Assembly (NCBI GenBank): GCA_013698305.1
Contig: JACCVC010000163.1
Span: 1 to 5,549 of the forward strand
From: Chloroflexia bacterium
GTDB taxonomy: Bacteria > Chloroflexota > Chloroflexia > Thermomicrobiales > UBA6265
Length of the DNA: 5,549 bases
Direction: 5' to 3'
A program made the position numbers and the translations under genes. Shown piece by piece: positions 1 to 5,549 of the stretch. The notes beneath the pieces were generated by a model. The model made no database searches and was not told the origin of the DNA. It saw only the letters and a program-made list of their open reading frames with translations. How positions within the stretch are numbered: the first letter of the stretch is position 1; each line of letters opens with the position of its first letter.

Positions 1-457
1 GACCAGTTGGGCTGGATGCAGGGGTGTTGAGATCAGGGTGCGTGTCGATCCAGATCACGCCGGTGCGCTCGCTCGCCCTGGCGGCGCCGGTGAGGCTGCC
101 GAACCCGAGCGCGTGGTCGCCACCGAGGGTGAGGGCGAGTTCGCCGCGCTTGATGGTGGCGCTGACAAGATCAGCATGACGATGCGCGGCAGCGCGGATT
201 GGCTCCTGAAACGCCAGGTTTCTCTGATCGATGCGCTGGCCGGCGTGCTGCGGGACATCGATCTCCAGCTCAACGGCGTCCAGGAGGCGGTCGAAGTGGT
301 CGCCGACACGTTCCAGTGTCCAGCGGTTACGGAACGCGCCCAGGAGCGCCTCGGCGCCACGGTCCGCGCCGGGGCGCTCGGCGCCGAGCCACAGCGGGGC
401 GACGATCGGGCAAAAGGGCGCGACGGTCAAACGATTGCGGGTGGATTCCAGGGGCAT
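1..457 (-). CDS. rocF: Arginase-family ureohydrolase, N-terminal part (cut by window edge)
   Basis: This probable arginase would hydrolyse L-arginine to L-ornithine and urea in the cytoplasm, using a two-manganese centre. Only 152 N-terminal residues are visible; the full family length is about 300. The reading frame was translated by hand from the minus strand. Visible motifs are GGDH (residues 112-115, first Mn-ligand histidine) and D138-T-H140-P-D142, the aspartate/histidine Mn-binding motif. The latter is followed by DLNTPASSPTG, which matches the arginase-type DLNTPxTSPSG pattern better than agmatinase. The family motif normally reads D-A/S-H-x-D, so Thr139 is unusual, but the metal ligands are kept. 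The ATG lies 5 nt after the argS stop, with a purine-rich GGAAGAAA inside the end of argS as a possible ribosome binding site. Co-transcription with argS is therefore likely. Another ureohydrolase (agmatinase, formimidoylglutamase) is possible because the C-terminal half is not visible. Confidence 0.88.
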   Translation of the reverse strand, partial: MPLESTRNRLTVAPFCPIVAPLWLGAERPGADRGAEALLGAFRNRWTLERVGDHFDRLLDAVELEIDVPQHAGQRIDQRNLAFQEPIRAAAHRHADLVSATIKRGELALTLGGDHALGFGSLTGAARASERTGVIWIDTHPDLNTPASSPTG

Positions 458-462
458 GGCGG

Positions 463-2727
463 TTACATTTCTTCCGGGGCATTGATGCCCAGCAGCGCGA
501 GTCCATTGCGGAGCGTCACGCGCGTGGCGGCGACCAGGGTGAGCCGTGCGGTCTTCACGGGTTCATCGGACCTCAACACCGGGCAGGCGTGGTAGAAGTC
601 GTTGAACGTCTTCGAGAGATCATAAACGTAGTTGGTGAGGTACAACGGTCGGTATTCCGCGCCGGCCCGCTGCACGACCGCCGGGAAGTCGGAGATCGTC
701 TGCAACAGCGACAGTTCCTCCGGCGCGGGTTCGGGCAGGTCGATTGTCTCGACCGCCGCGTTGGCGGCGGCGGTGTCCCACCCGGCATGTTCCAGAATCC
801 GGCAGGCGCGGGCGTGGGCGTACTGGATGTAAGGCGCGGCGTGGCCATCGAACGACAGCGCCTCTTCCGGGTCGAACACGATCACCTTGTTGCTGTCCCG
901 CGCCAGCATCGTGTACTTGATCGCGCCGATGCCGACCTGCCAGGCAACCTTCTCCCGCGCCGCCCGGTCCATCTGCGGGTTCTTCTGCTCGATCACCCTG
1001 GCGGCGCGATCCAGCATCAGGCCGCGCACATCCTCCAGCATCGGGGCATTGCCCTTGCGCGACGAGATCGTCCCGGTCGGCAGCGCCACGAACTCGTAGC
1101 CGAGGTGGATCGTGTTGGCGGCCTGCGCGAAGCCCGAGATTTCCAGGATCTTCGAGATCTGGTCGAAGTAGAGCGATTGCCGCACATCGACCACCCACAC
1201 CGCGGTGTCGACCCCGTAGTCGACGAACTTCATGCGGGTCAGCGCCAGGTCCTTGGTGCTGTAGAGCGTGGTGCCGTCGGACCGCAGGATCGGCATCGTC
1301 CGATAGGTTTCCGTCTCCAGCCCGAGCTTCTCGTCGATCTTGACGACCGGCAGGCCCTCGCTGATCTCGGCGATGCCCTCCTCCAGCAGGTCCCTGACGA
1401 TCTTCCGCCCGGCATCCTCGACGCCGCTCTCGCAGAACCATTCGTCGAAGGTCGCGCCGAACTCGTCGAAGATCTCCCGCAACTCGATCATGCTCCACTC
1501 GCGGGTCTTCTCCCACAGGGCGACGAACTCCGGGTCTTTCTGCTCCCACAGCTGGAACGTGTCCTTGATCTCCTGTTCCCACGTCGCCGATTGTGGCCAC
1601 CAGTCGGCCATGGTCGCGTTCAGCCGCGCCCATTCCTCGACGCGCTCCTCGGGGGACATGGTCTCGGGCTGGTCTTCGCCCTCCGGTGTCACGGTCCCGG
1701 CGGTGTCATCGGGTTCCGGCGGGGGCGCGTCACGCTCCTGCGTCAGCTGTTCGCCAATGATCGGCCAGAATTTCACCATCACCGTGTCGTCGACGAACAC
1801 CGCCGGGTCGATCGCCTTCTGGTTGGAGACGCAGCCGAGCAGGTAGGCGATGTCCTCGCTCTCGTTGTGATCAGCCCACAGCTTCTTGAGCATCCGGTCA
1901 ATCGCCTCGACGAAGACGATGTTCTCCTGTATGACGCGATCGAGGAACGCCAGCACGCTCTTCCGAAACGTGAGCCGGGCGGACGACTCGGCGTAGATGT
2001 CGCCTAGCCAGCGTCCGCGCGATCCCTTGCGGTGCGGCTCCTCTCCCTGATGGAACTCGCGGTAGCACCACAGGCACTGGATCACGTGCCGCCCGATGTC
2101 GCCGATGTAGGTGGTCGGCATGATCGTGTAGCCAGCCGCCCGGGCAATATTCGTCACCGCCACGCCGAGACAGACGTTGCGGAGGTGGCCGACGTGCGCC
2201 GCCTTGTGGGTGTTGAGCTGCGAGTGCTCGATCATGATCCGACCGGGGTGCGTCGCTTCCGGCGCGTGGCCGTAGGTATCGTCTTGCCGGAGCACCTCGT
2301 GCAGCAGCCTCCGGGCGACGGACAGCGCGTCGTAGGAGATATTGATGTACCCGTTGACGGCCTCGACCGTGGCGAATCGACCGCTCTCGCGCACATGGTC
2401 GGCGATGGCTTCGGCCAGCTCCTGGGCGCGGCTGTTGACGCCATCGTTGACGAACTGTTTGGCCTGCTTCTTGCCCAGACCCTCCAGCTTGCCCGCGGCT
2501 TCCAGCTCGGCGGAGACGACATTGCTGGCCAGCATCCGGGCGATGGTCGAGGCGCTGCCCCAGGCGCCGGAGAACGGCAATGGCCGCAGACCGACCGGGC
2601 GGGCGCCGGGATCGAGCCCGATGGCGATCGCGGCGTCCCGGATGGCGCTGGCGGCGGCGGCTTCTTCCTGGGCGATGACGCCGATGGGTTGTTCGGCCAT
2701 GGCCTTTGTCGCTGGAGCGGTAGTCAT
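463..2727 (-). CDS. argS: Arginyl-tRNA synthetase, enlarged (754 aa)
   Basis: This class I aminoacyl-tRNA synthetase attaches arginine to tRNA-Arg in the cytoplasm. The N-terminal tRNA-binding domain covers about residues 45-150 and includes the FVNDGVNSRAQELAEAI region. The HIGH motif is HVGH (178-181), preceded by Lys175. The KMSK-loop equivalent is ISSRKGN (554-560), which lacks the first lysine. The DALR anticodon-binding domain covers about 600-754, with FDPEEALSFDGHAAPYIQYA (618-637), and the protein ends in a typical PEEM. Most bacterial ArgRS are 550-600 residues. The excess lies mainly between GDIGRHV (209-215) and TFDEWFCES (426-434) and includes an acidic, proline-rich stretch at about 331-363. 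The ATG at 2727 was chosen because an AAGGAG lies 14 nt upstream (a long spacing) and a -10-like box sits above that. An in-frame Met10 is possible but has no good ribosome binding site. Identity is very secure; the role of the insertion is unknown. Confidence 0.97.
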   Translation of the reverse strand: MTTAPATKAMAEQPIGVIAQEEAAAASAIRDAAIAIGLDPGARPVGLRPLPFSGAWGSASTIARMLASNVVSAELEAAGKLEGLGKKQAKQFVNDGVNSRAQELAEAIADHVRESGRFATVEAVNGYINISYDALSVARRLLHEVLRQDDTYGHAPEATHPGRIMIEHSQLNTHKAAHVGHLRNVCLGVAVTNIARAAGYTIMPTTYIGDIGRHVIQCLWCYREFHQGEEPHRKGSRGRWLGDIYAESSARLTFRKSVLAFLDRVIQENIVFVEAIDRMLKKLWADHNESEDIAYLLGCVSNQKAIDPAVFVDDTVMVKFWPIIGEQLTQERDAPPPEPDDTAGTVTPEGEDQPETMSPEERVEEWARLNATMADWWPQSATWEQEIKDTFQLWEQKDPEFVALWEKTREWSMIELREIFDEFGATFDEWFCESGVEDAGRKIVRDLLEEGIAEISEGLPVVKIDEKLGLETETYRTMPILRSDGTTLYSTKDLALTRMKFVDYGVDTAVWVVDVRQSLYFDQISKILEISGFAQAANTIHLGYEFVALPTGTISSRKGNAPMLEDVRGLMLDRAARVIEQKNPQMDRAAREKVAWQVGIGAIKYTMLARDSNKVIVFDPEEALSFDGHAAPYIQYAHARACRILEHAGWDTAAANAAVETIDLPEPAPEELSLLQTISDFPAVVQRAGAEYRPLYLTNYVYDLSKTFNDFYHACPVLRSDEPVKTARLTLVAATRVTLRNGLALLGINAPEEM

Positions 2728-2764
2728 GGAAGGGAACTGTTCTCCTTGCCCGGTATGGGCGCAC

Positions 2765-2770
2765 AGTATA
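2765..2770 (-). promoter_or_regulatory. Candidate -10 box for argS
   Basis: TATACT on the minus strand matches the sigma-70 -10 consensus at 5 of 6 positions. It lies 38 nt above the argS ATG in a locally AT-richer patch, and an AAGGAG ribosome binding site lies between the box and the start. I see no convincing -35 hexamer at 16-18 nt spacing, so the promoter is only a candidate. If used, the 5' leader would be about 30 nt, too short for a T-box or a riboswitch. Confidence 0.4.
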
Positions 2771-2911
2771 TCAACCTGACGGAAAACGAACGCTCCCGAG
2801 ACAGGTCGCGATAGCGGTAATCATACTCCGGAGGGTGAACCGGACACTGACAGGCGACGGATGATCCTTAGGTCCCTACGTGATCGCCGGATCGACAGGA
2901 GGTGGGTCGGG

Positions 2912-3160
2912 CTACGTGTCCACGTCGGGACGATAGTCGTTGCCAGTGGGAGTGGTGGATGAACTTGCCTGCACTATTATTGCGCCGCCGCCAAGCGTCA
3001 GCACCACGCCGATGATCAGCACGATCAACTGCTGATAGCCGAATCCCTCGCCCCCGCCAACGCCGATCACGTCGGCAAGCAGCGCGAGCATCATCAGCAT
3101 CATCCCGATGCCGAGAATCGTCAGTCCTGTTGCTCGGGGCGCAAATCTCGGGCTATGCAC
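2912..3160 (-). CDS. Small two-helix membrane protein, function unknown (82 aa)
   Basis: I do not recognise a named family. The product begins VHSPRFAPRATG and has two clear hydrophobic segments: about residues 12-34 (LTILGIGMMLMMLALLADVIGV) split into a Met/Leu-rich helix, and about 46-67 (LIVLIIGVVLTLGGGAIIVQ). A short glycine-rich turn (GVGGGEGFG) joins them, and the C-terminus is polar (Ser/Thr/Asp-rich). The GTG at 3160 was chosen because a GAGGTG lies 6 nt upstream. The frame is open further up to an ATG at 3226, but the extra 22 residues look non-coding and have no good ribosome binding site. The gene is divergent from coxB and points the same way as argS, 184 bp above it. The membrane helices support a real gene; linkage to the oxidase is only positional. 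Confidence 0.68.
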   Translation of the reverse strand: MHSPRFAPRATGLTILGIGMMLMMLALLADVIGVGGGEGFGYQQLIVLIIGVVLTLGGGAIIVQASSSTTPTGNDYRPDVDT

Positions 3161-3166
3161 GGGGGA

Positions 3167-3172
3167 CACCTC
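3167..3172 (-). promoter_or_regulatory. Ribosome binding site deciding the GTG start of the small membrane protein
   Basis: GAGGTG on the minus strand lies 6 nt before the GTG at 3160. It is the best Shine-Dalgarno match in this stretch and is the reason the 82-residue form is preferred to the 104-residue reading from ATG 3226. Confidence 0.5.
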
Positions 3173-3282
3173 ATGGGCGACACGATGGGATAGGGATGTA
3201 CACGACCAGACGAACGGTTCCGCCAATCAGGCCGCTCGTTGCCATTGGATCAATGCCGTCGTAGCTCAATCTCTCCATAGCA

Positions 3283-3288
3283 AGTATA
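3283..3288 (-). promoter_or_regulatory. Weak candidate -10 box for the small membrane protein gene
   Basis: TATACT on the minus strand is identical to the candidate -10 box found above argS. It sits about 120 nt above the GTG start at 3160. No recognisable -35 box stands at the right distance, so this rests on one hexamer only. Confidence 0.2.
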
Positions 3289-3334
3289 GCCATGTTCACC
3301 CAGGATCCGCATGGAAAACGCGGACTGATTCGCC

Positions 3335-3364
3335 TTGACGGCGCGCGCCCGACTTCGGTATACG
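3335..3364 (+). promoter_or_regulatory. Candidate sigma-70-like promoter for the oxidase operon
   Basis: TTGACG (3335-3340) and TATACG (3359-3364) are separated by 18 bp, and each hexamer is close to the bacterial housekeeping consensus. Transcription would begin near 3371, giving coxB an untranslated leader of about 215 nt that contains the hairpin at 3506-3520 and the palindrome at 3553-3568. The -10 overlaps the self-complementary GTATAC, so its direction is less certain than the -35 suggests. A closer promoter that I failed to recognise is also possible. Confidence 0.35.
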
Positions 3365-3552
3365 TTCAGCCAGTAACCGAAGCCAGAACGCGCCGCGCAT
3401 GTGGCAGGCGAATACGGCACTGTTTTCCTATTTCGCTCTCGGCATATGCACAACGGGAACGAAAGTCGGGTAGCATACACAGGTAGCGACTCAAGGCGTC
3501 ACAGTGCGGTGATTTACCGCTGCGTTGCCGCATATGGGTATTGAGCTGAACA

Positions 3553-3568
3553 GTCTGGTACACCAGAC
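3553..3568. repeat. 16-bp palindrome (GTCTGGT-AC-ACCAGAC) just upstream of the coxB ribosome binding site
   Basis: Seven-base arms are perfectly complementary around a 2-bp centre, and the element ends 7 nt before the GGGGAGG ribosome binding site of coxB. As DNA, the TGGT-ACCA core resembles half-sites bound by GntR-family repressors such as FadR and PdhR, though the centre is 2 bp rather than the usual 3. As RNA, it could form a 6-bp stem with a UACA loop near the ribosome binding site. The symmetry is seen directly; both roles are inference. Confidence 0.45.
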
Positions 3569-3575
3569 GCGGTGT

Positions 3576-3582
3576 GGGGAGG
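3576..3582 (+). promoter_or_regulatory. Ribosome binding site of coxB
   Basis: GGGGAGG lies 4 nt before the ATG at 3587. It favours that start over the in-frame GTG at 3572, which would place the site inside the coding region. It is also stronger and better spaced than the GAGGG before the alternative ATG at 3653. Confidence 0.6.
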
Positions 3583-3586
3583 CAGT

Positions 3587-4834
3587 ATGAACGGGCCGAG
3601 CGACGACGGGATGGCGCAATCCGCCCGACCGACCACGAGCCGGCGAGGGATCATGCGCAGGGTGCTGACCTTCGGTGGGTTGGCGATCGTGGCGCTCACG
3701 ATCCTCGCGGCATGCGGTCCCGAGGTGGAGAAGCCGTATACCACGACGAGCCCGGCGTCCCCGACGGCGGAGAGCATCCAGTCGCTGTACAAGCTGGTGT
3801 TCTGGCTGGCGCTGGTGGTCTTCGTCGGCGTGCAGTTCGCGATTGTCTATACCGCGCTGCGCTTCCGCCGCACCCGCTTCGCCAGGCGGCGGCCCGCCCA
3901 GATCCACGGCAACACCCGGCTGGAGATCACCTGGACCGTGATCCCGGCGGTGGTGCTGCTGATCATCCTGATCCCGACGATCACCACGCTCTACGACTTC
4001 GACGCCGCCGCCCAGAATGGCGACCTTGAGGTCGATGTCTACGGCAAGCAGTGGTGGTGGGAAGTCAACTATGGCGAAGACGAGCGCGGCGAGGACCTCG
4101 ATGTCTGGACCGCCAACGAGATCGTGGTGCCGGTCGGCAAGAACGTCGTCTTTAACCTGCAATCCAACAACGTGATCCACTCCTTCTGGGTGCCGAGGCT
4201 GTCCGGCAAGCTCGACGTCATGCCCGGCCACGTCAACCGGCTCTCGATCACCGCTGACGAGCCGGGTGTCTACTATGGCGAGTGCGCCGAGTTCTGCGGC
4301 GCGCAGCACGCCTGGATGCGGTTCAAGATCGTTGCGGTGCCGGAGAACGAGTTCTACACCTGGATCAACACGATGCGCGCCGGCAACGTCGGCACCACCA
4401 ACCCGGATGCCGAATTGCCGGAAGGCGTGACTCGCGCCCCGGAGATCTTCAGCGTCTGTCTGGCCTGTCATCAGGTTAACGGACTGGAGAGCAGCGCCGC
4501 CATTCAGGGAATCGAAGCCCCACGAACGAACGGTCCGGACCTGACCAATCTCGCCTGTCGTGAGACGATCGCCGCTGGAATGCTGATCAACAACCCGGAG
4601 AACATGGCGCTGTGGCTGCACGATCCCGGCGCCGTCAAGCCCGAGAATTACATGGCGACAGTGATTGAAGAAGGCACCCTCGACGAGCAGCAAATCCAGG
4701 AGCTCAACGAGTACCTCTTCAGTTTGCAACCGGAAGGCGGGTGTGTCATCGGCGAATCGCCGGATGTGCCCTCTGGGGCATCGTCAGTCGGGTCACCGGT
4801 GGCCTCGCCGGCGGCGACACCGGCTGACGATTAG
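3587..4834 (+). CDS. coxB: Cytochrome c oxidase subunit II, caa3 type: lipoprotein CuA domain fused to cytochrome c
   Basis: Subunit II (ctaC) accepts electrons for an aa3-type terminal oxidase. The 415 residues show a signal peptide ending in lipobox LAAC (Cys43 lipidated), membrane helices at about 68-91 and 115-135, and QWWWEV (155-160), the aromatic patch for electron entry. The CuA ligands are His198, Cys233, Glu235, Cys237, His241 and Met244 (GECAEFCGAQHAWM). A cytochrome c domain follows, with CLACH (291-295) binding heme and Met356 as probable axial ligand. The C-terminal 30 residues are a Ser/Pro/Ala-rich tail. Cys324 and Cys386 are extra cysteines beyond heme and CuA ligands. Start choice rests on GGGGAGG 4 nt upstream of the ATG; Met23 (3653) would give a more compact signal peptide and is a real alternative. 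coxA follows after 63 bp. The fused cytochrome c makes the oxidase caa3 type, taking electrons without a separate soluble carrier at this step. Confidence 0.97.
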   Translation: MNGPSDDGMAQSARPTTSRRGIMRRVLTFGGLAIVALTILAACGPEVEKPYTTTSPASPTAESIQSLYKLVFWLALVVFVGVQFAIVYTALRFRRTRFARRRPAQIHGNTRLEITWTVIPAVVLLIILIPTITTLYDFDAAAQNGDLEVDVYGKQWWWEVNYGEDERGEDLDVWTANEIVVPVGKNVVFNLQSNNVIHSFWVPRLSGKLDVMPGHVNRLSITADEPGVYYGECAEFCGAQHAWMRFKIVAVPENEFYTWINTMRAGNVGTTNPDAELPEGVTRAPEIFSVCLACHQVNGLESSAAIQGIEAPRTNGPDLTNLACRETIAAGMLINNPENMALWLHDPGAVKPENYMATVIEEGTLDEQQIQELNEYLFSLQPEGGCVIGESPDVPSGASSVGSPVASPAATPADD

Positions 4835-4855
4835 TGCGAAGAACGTATCGGGATG

Positions 4856-4865
4856 GACCGCGGTC
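4856..4865. repeat. 10-bp perfect palindrome between coxB and coxA
   Basis: GACCGCGGTC is fully self-complementary and sits in the 63-bp gap between the two oxidase genes, followed by CAGTGACTG (4872-4880). No T-run follows, so it does not look like an intrinsic terminator. In GC-rich DNA a 10-bp palindrome can arise by chance. Confidence 0.2.
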
Positions 4866-4897
4866 ACCCGCCAGTGACTGACGGACAGGAGCGAGTG

Positions 4898-5549
4898 ATG
4901 GCATCTATCGCACAGTCGACACCCACCACAACGGTGGAACGACCAAAGGCCAAATACGATTCCAGCGTCTGGAGCTGGATCACGACGGTCGACCACAAGC
5001 GCATAGGCATCCTGTACGGTGTCTCCGCCTTCGCGTTCTTCCTGCTGGGGGGGCTCGAGGCGCTGATCATCCGTACCCAGCTTGCGCGGCCGGAGAACAG
5101 TCTGGTCAGCGAGTCGACCTACAACGAGCTGTTCACGATGCACGGCACCACCATGATCTTCCTGGCGATCATGCCGTTGAGCGTGGCGTTCTTCAACTAC
5201 ATCATGCCGTTGCAGATCGGCGCGAGAGACGTTGCGTTCCCGAGGTTGAACGCGTTCAGCTTCTGGGTATTCCTCCTGGGCGGCATCCTGCTCAATATCA
5301 GCTGGTTTTTCGGCGAGGCGCCGAATCAGGGCTGGTATGGCTACTCGCCCCTGACCGACACTTCCTGGAACCCGACTCGCGCGGTCGATTTCTGGATGCT
5401 CGGTCTCCAGATACTCGGCGTCAGCTCCGTCGCCGGCGCCCTGAACTTCACCGTCACGATCCTCAACATGCGAGCGCCCGGCGTGACGCTGATGCGAATG
5501 CCGATCTTCACCTGGTCGACGCTGATCACCTCGATCCTGATCTTCATGG
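4898..5549 (+). CDS. coxA: Cytochrome c oxidase subunit I, N-terminal part (cut by window edge)
   Basis: Subunit I (ctaD) is the membrane catalytic core that reduces O2 to water at the heme-copper centre and pumps protons. The first 217 residues are visible; the family is about 530-600 or more. Landmarks are TTVDHKRIG (29-37) before helix 1, MHGTTMIF (81-88) in helix 2 with His82 as a low-spin heme a ligand, and LQIGARDVAFPRLNAFSFW (105-123). In that last motif Asp111 and Asn118 match the D-channel entrance Asp132 and Asn139 of Rhodobacter subunit I, pointing to an A-family oxidase. APNQGWYGYSPLTD (141-154) is the usual periplasmic loop. Helices continue to the edge; the active-site His and Tyr and the Glu286 equivalent lie outside. 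The ATG was chosen because AGGAG (4887-4891) lies 6 nt upstream; it follows coxB by 63 bp, so one operon is likely. Confidence 0.97.
   Translation, partial: MASIAQSTPTTTVERPKAKYDSSVWSWITTVDHKRIGILYGVSAFAFFLLGGLEALIIRTQLARPENSLVSESTYNELFTMHGTTMIFLAIMPLSVAFFNYIMPLQIGARDVAFPRLNAFSFWVFLLGGILLNISWFFGEAPNQGWYGYSPLTDTSWNPTRAVDFWMLGLQILGVSSVAGALNFTVTILNMRAPGVTLMRMPIFTWSTLITSILIFM

Larger units (their letters stand above)
3161..3586. other. Divergent intergenic region between the small membrane protein and coxB (426 bp)
   Basis: I see no convincing gene here. Open frames of 64-76 codons on both strands are Arg/Ser/Cys-rich, have no ribosome binding sites and overlap each other. No tRNA-like or other RNA fold was recognised. 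The base composition is less GC-rich than the flanking genes. Contents include a candidate plus-strand promoter (3335-3364), a candidate minus-strand -10 (3283-3288), small inverted repeats CATTG-GAT-CAATG (3243-3255) and GCGGT-GATTT-ACCGC (3506-3520), and a stronger palindrome at 3553-3568. The layout fits a shared regulatory region for two divergent transcripts. Confidence 0.7.

Noticed and set aside
199..2007. 602-codon open frame on the plus strand opposite argS
   Set aside because: It lies wholly antisense to the well-supported argS and arginase frames. Its product is Arg/Val/Asp/His-rich with no recognisable domain. Such long antisense frames are common in GC-rich genes because third-position GC bias removes stop codons.
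2032..2814. 260-codon open frame on the plus strand over the start of argS
   Set aside because: It is antisense to the conserved ArgRS N-terminus and HIGH region, has no recognisable domain, and runs across the argS promoter region.
2827..2844. Inverted repeat TCCGG-8 nt-CCGGA downstream of the small membrane protein gene, considered as a terminator
   Set aside because: The stem is only 5 bp and no T-run follows on either strand, so it does not support an intrinsic terminator.
3256..3275. tRNA-like GTAGCTCAAT string
   Set aside because: It resembles the D-arm start of a tRNA, but no acceptor stem, anticodon arm or TTCGA T-loop follows at the required spacing.
3292..3486. 64-codon plus-strand frame in the divergent intergenic region, and overlapping minus-strand frames
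   Set aside because: No ribosome binding site, no hydrophobic or domain signal, Arg/Ser-rich composition, and mutual overlap on both strands. Treated as non-coding.
3491..4729. 412-codon open frame on the minus strand opposite coxB
   Set aside because: It is a shadow of the CuA/cytochrome c gene, whose motifs on the plus strand are unmistakable. The antisense product shows no motif and is again explained by GC bias.

Overview
The window is GC-rich and reads as an ordinary bacterial chromosomal region. It holds an arginine-related gene pair on the minus strand, a small membrane protein gene on the minus strand, and the start of a caa3-type cytochrome c oxidase operon on the plus strand. A lipoprotein CuA subunit II fused to cytochrome c, together with an archaeal/eukaryote-like arginyl-tRNA synthetase, suggests an aerobic Chloroflexota lineage (Thermomicrobia/Sphaerobacter-like). 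That placement is an inference from gene style and was not tested by any search.

Region 1 (1-2727, minus strand): argS, encoding a 754-residue arginyl-tRNA synthetase, is followed after 5 nt by an arginase-family gene that runs off the left edge of the window (152 N-terminal residues visible). The spacing indicates one transcript. Both products consume arginine, one for protein synthesis and the other for breakdown to ornithine and urea. The synthetase is about 150-200 residues longer than usual because of an insertion in the catalytic domain with an acidic, proline-rich linker. A -10-like box and a ribosome binding site lie just upstream of argS.

Region 2 (2728-3586): a 184-bp spacer, then an 82-residue two-helix membrane protein of unknown function (minus strand, GTG start), then a 426-bp divergent intergenic region. 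That region carries a candidate plus-strand promoter and, just before the oxidase ribosome binding site, a palindrome that could be an operator or an mRNA hairpin.

Region 3 (3587-5549, plus strand): coxB/ctaC, encoding a lipoprotein-type subunit II with two membrane helices, a CuA domain and a fused C-terminal cytochrome c domain. It is followed 63 bp later by coxA/ctaD, encoding the heme-copper subunit I and cut by the right edge after 217 residues. Electrons would pass from the fused cytochrome c to CuA to the heme a/heme-copper centre of subunit I. Subunits III and IV would be expected beyond the window.

I found no RNA genes, CRISPR arrays, mobile elements or novel multi-gene system. The most unusual items are the enlarged ArgRS, the argS-arginase pairing and the palindrome before coxB.
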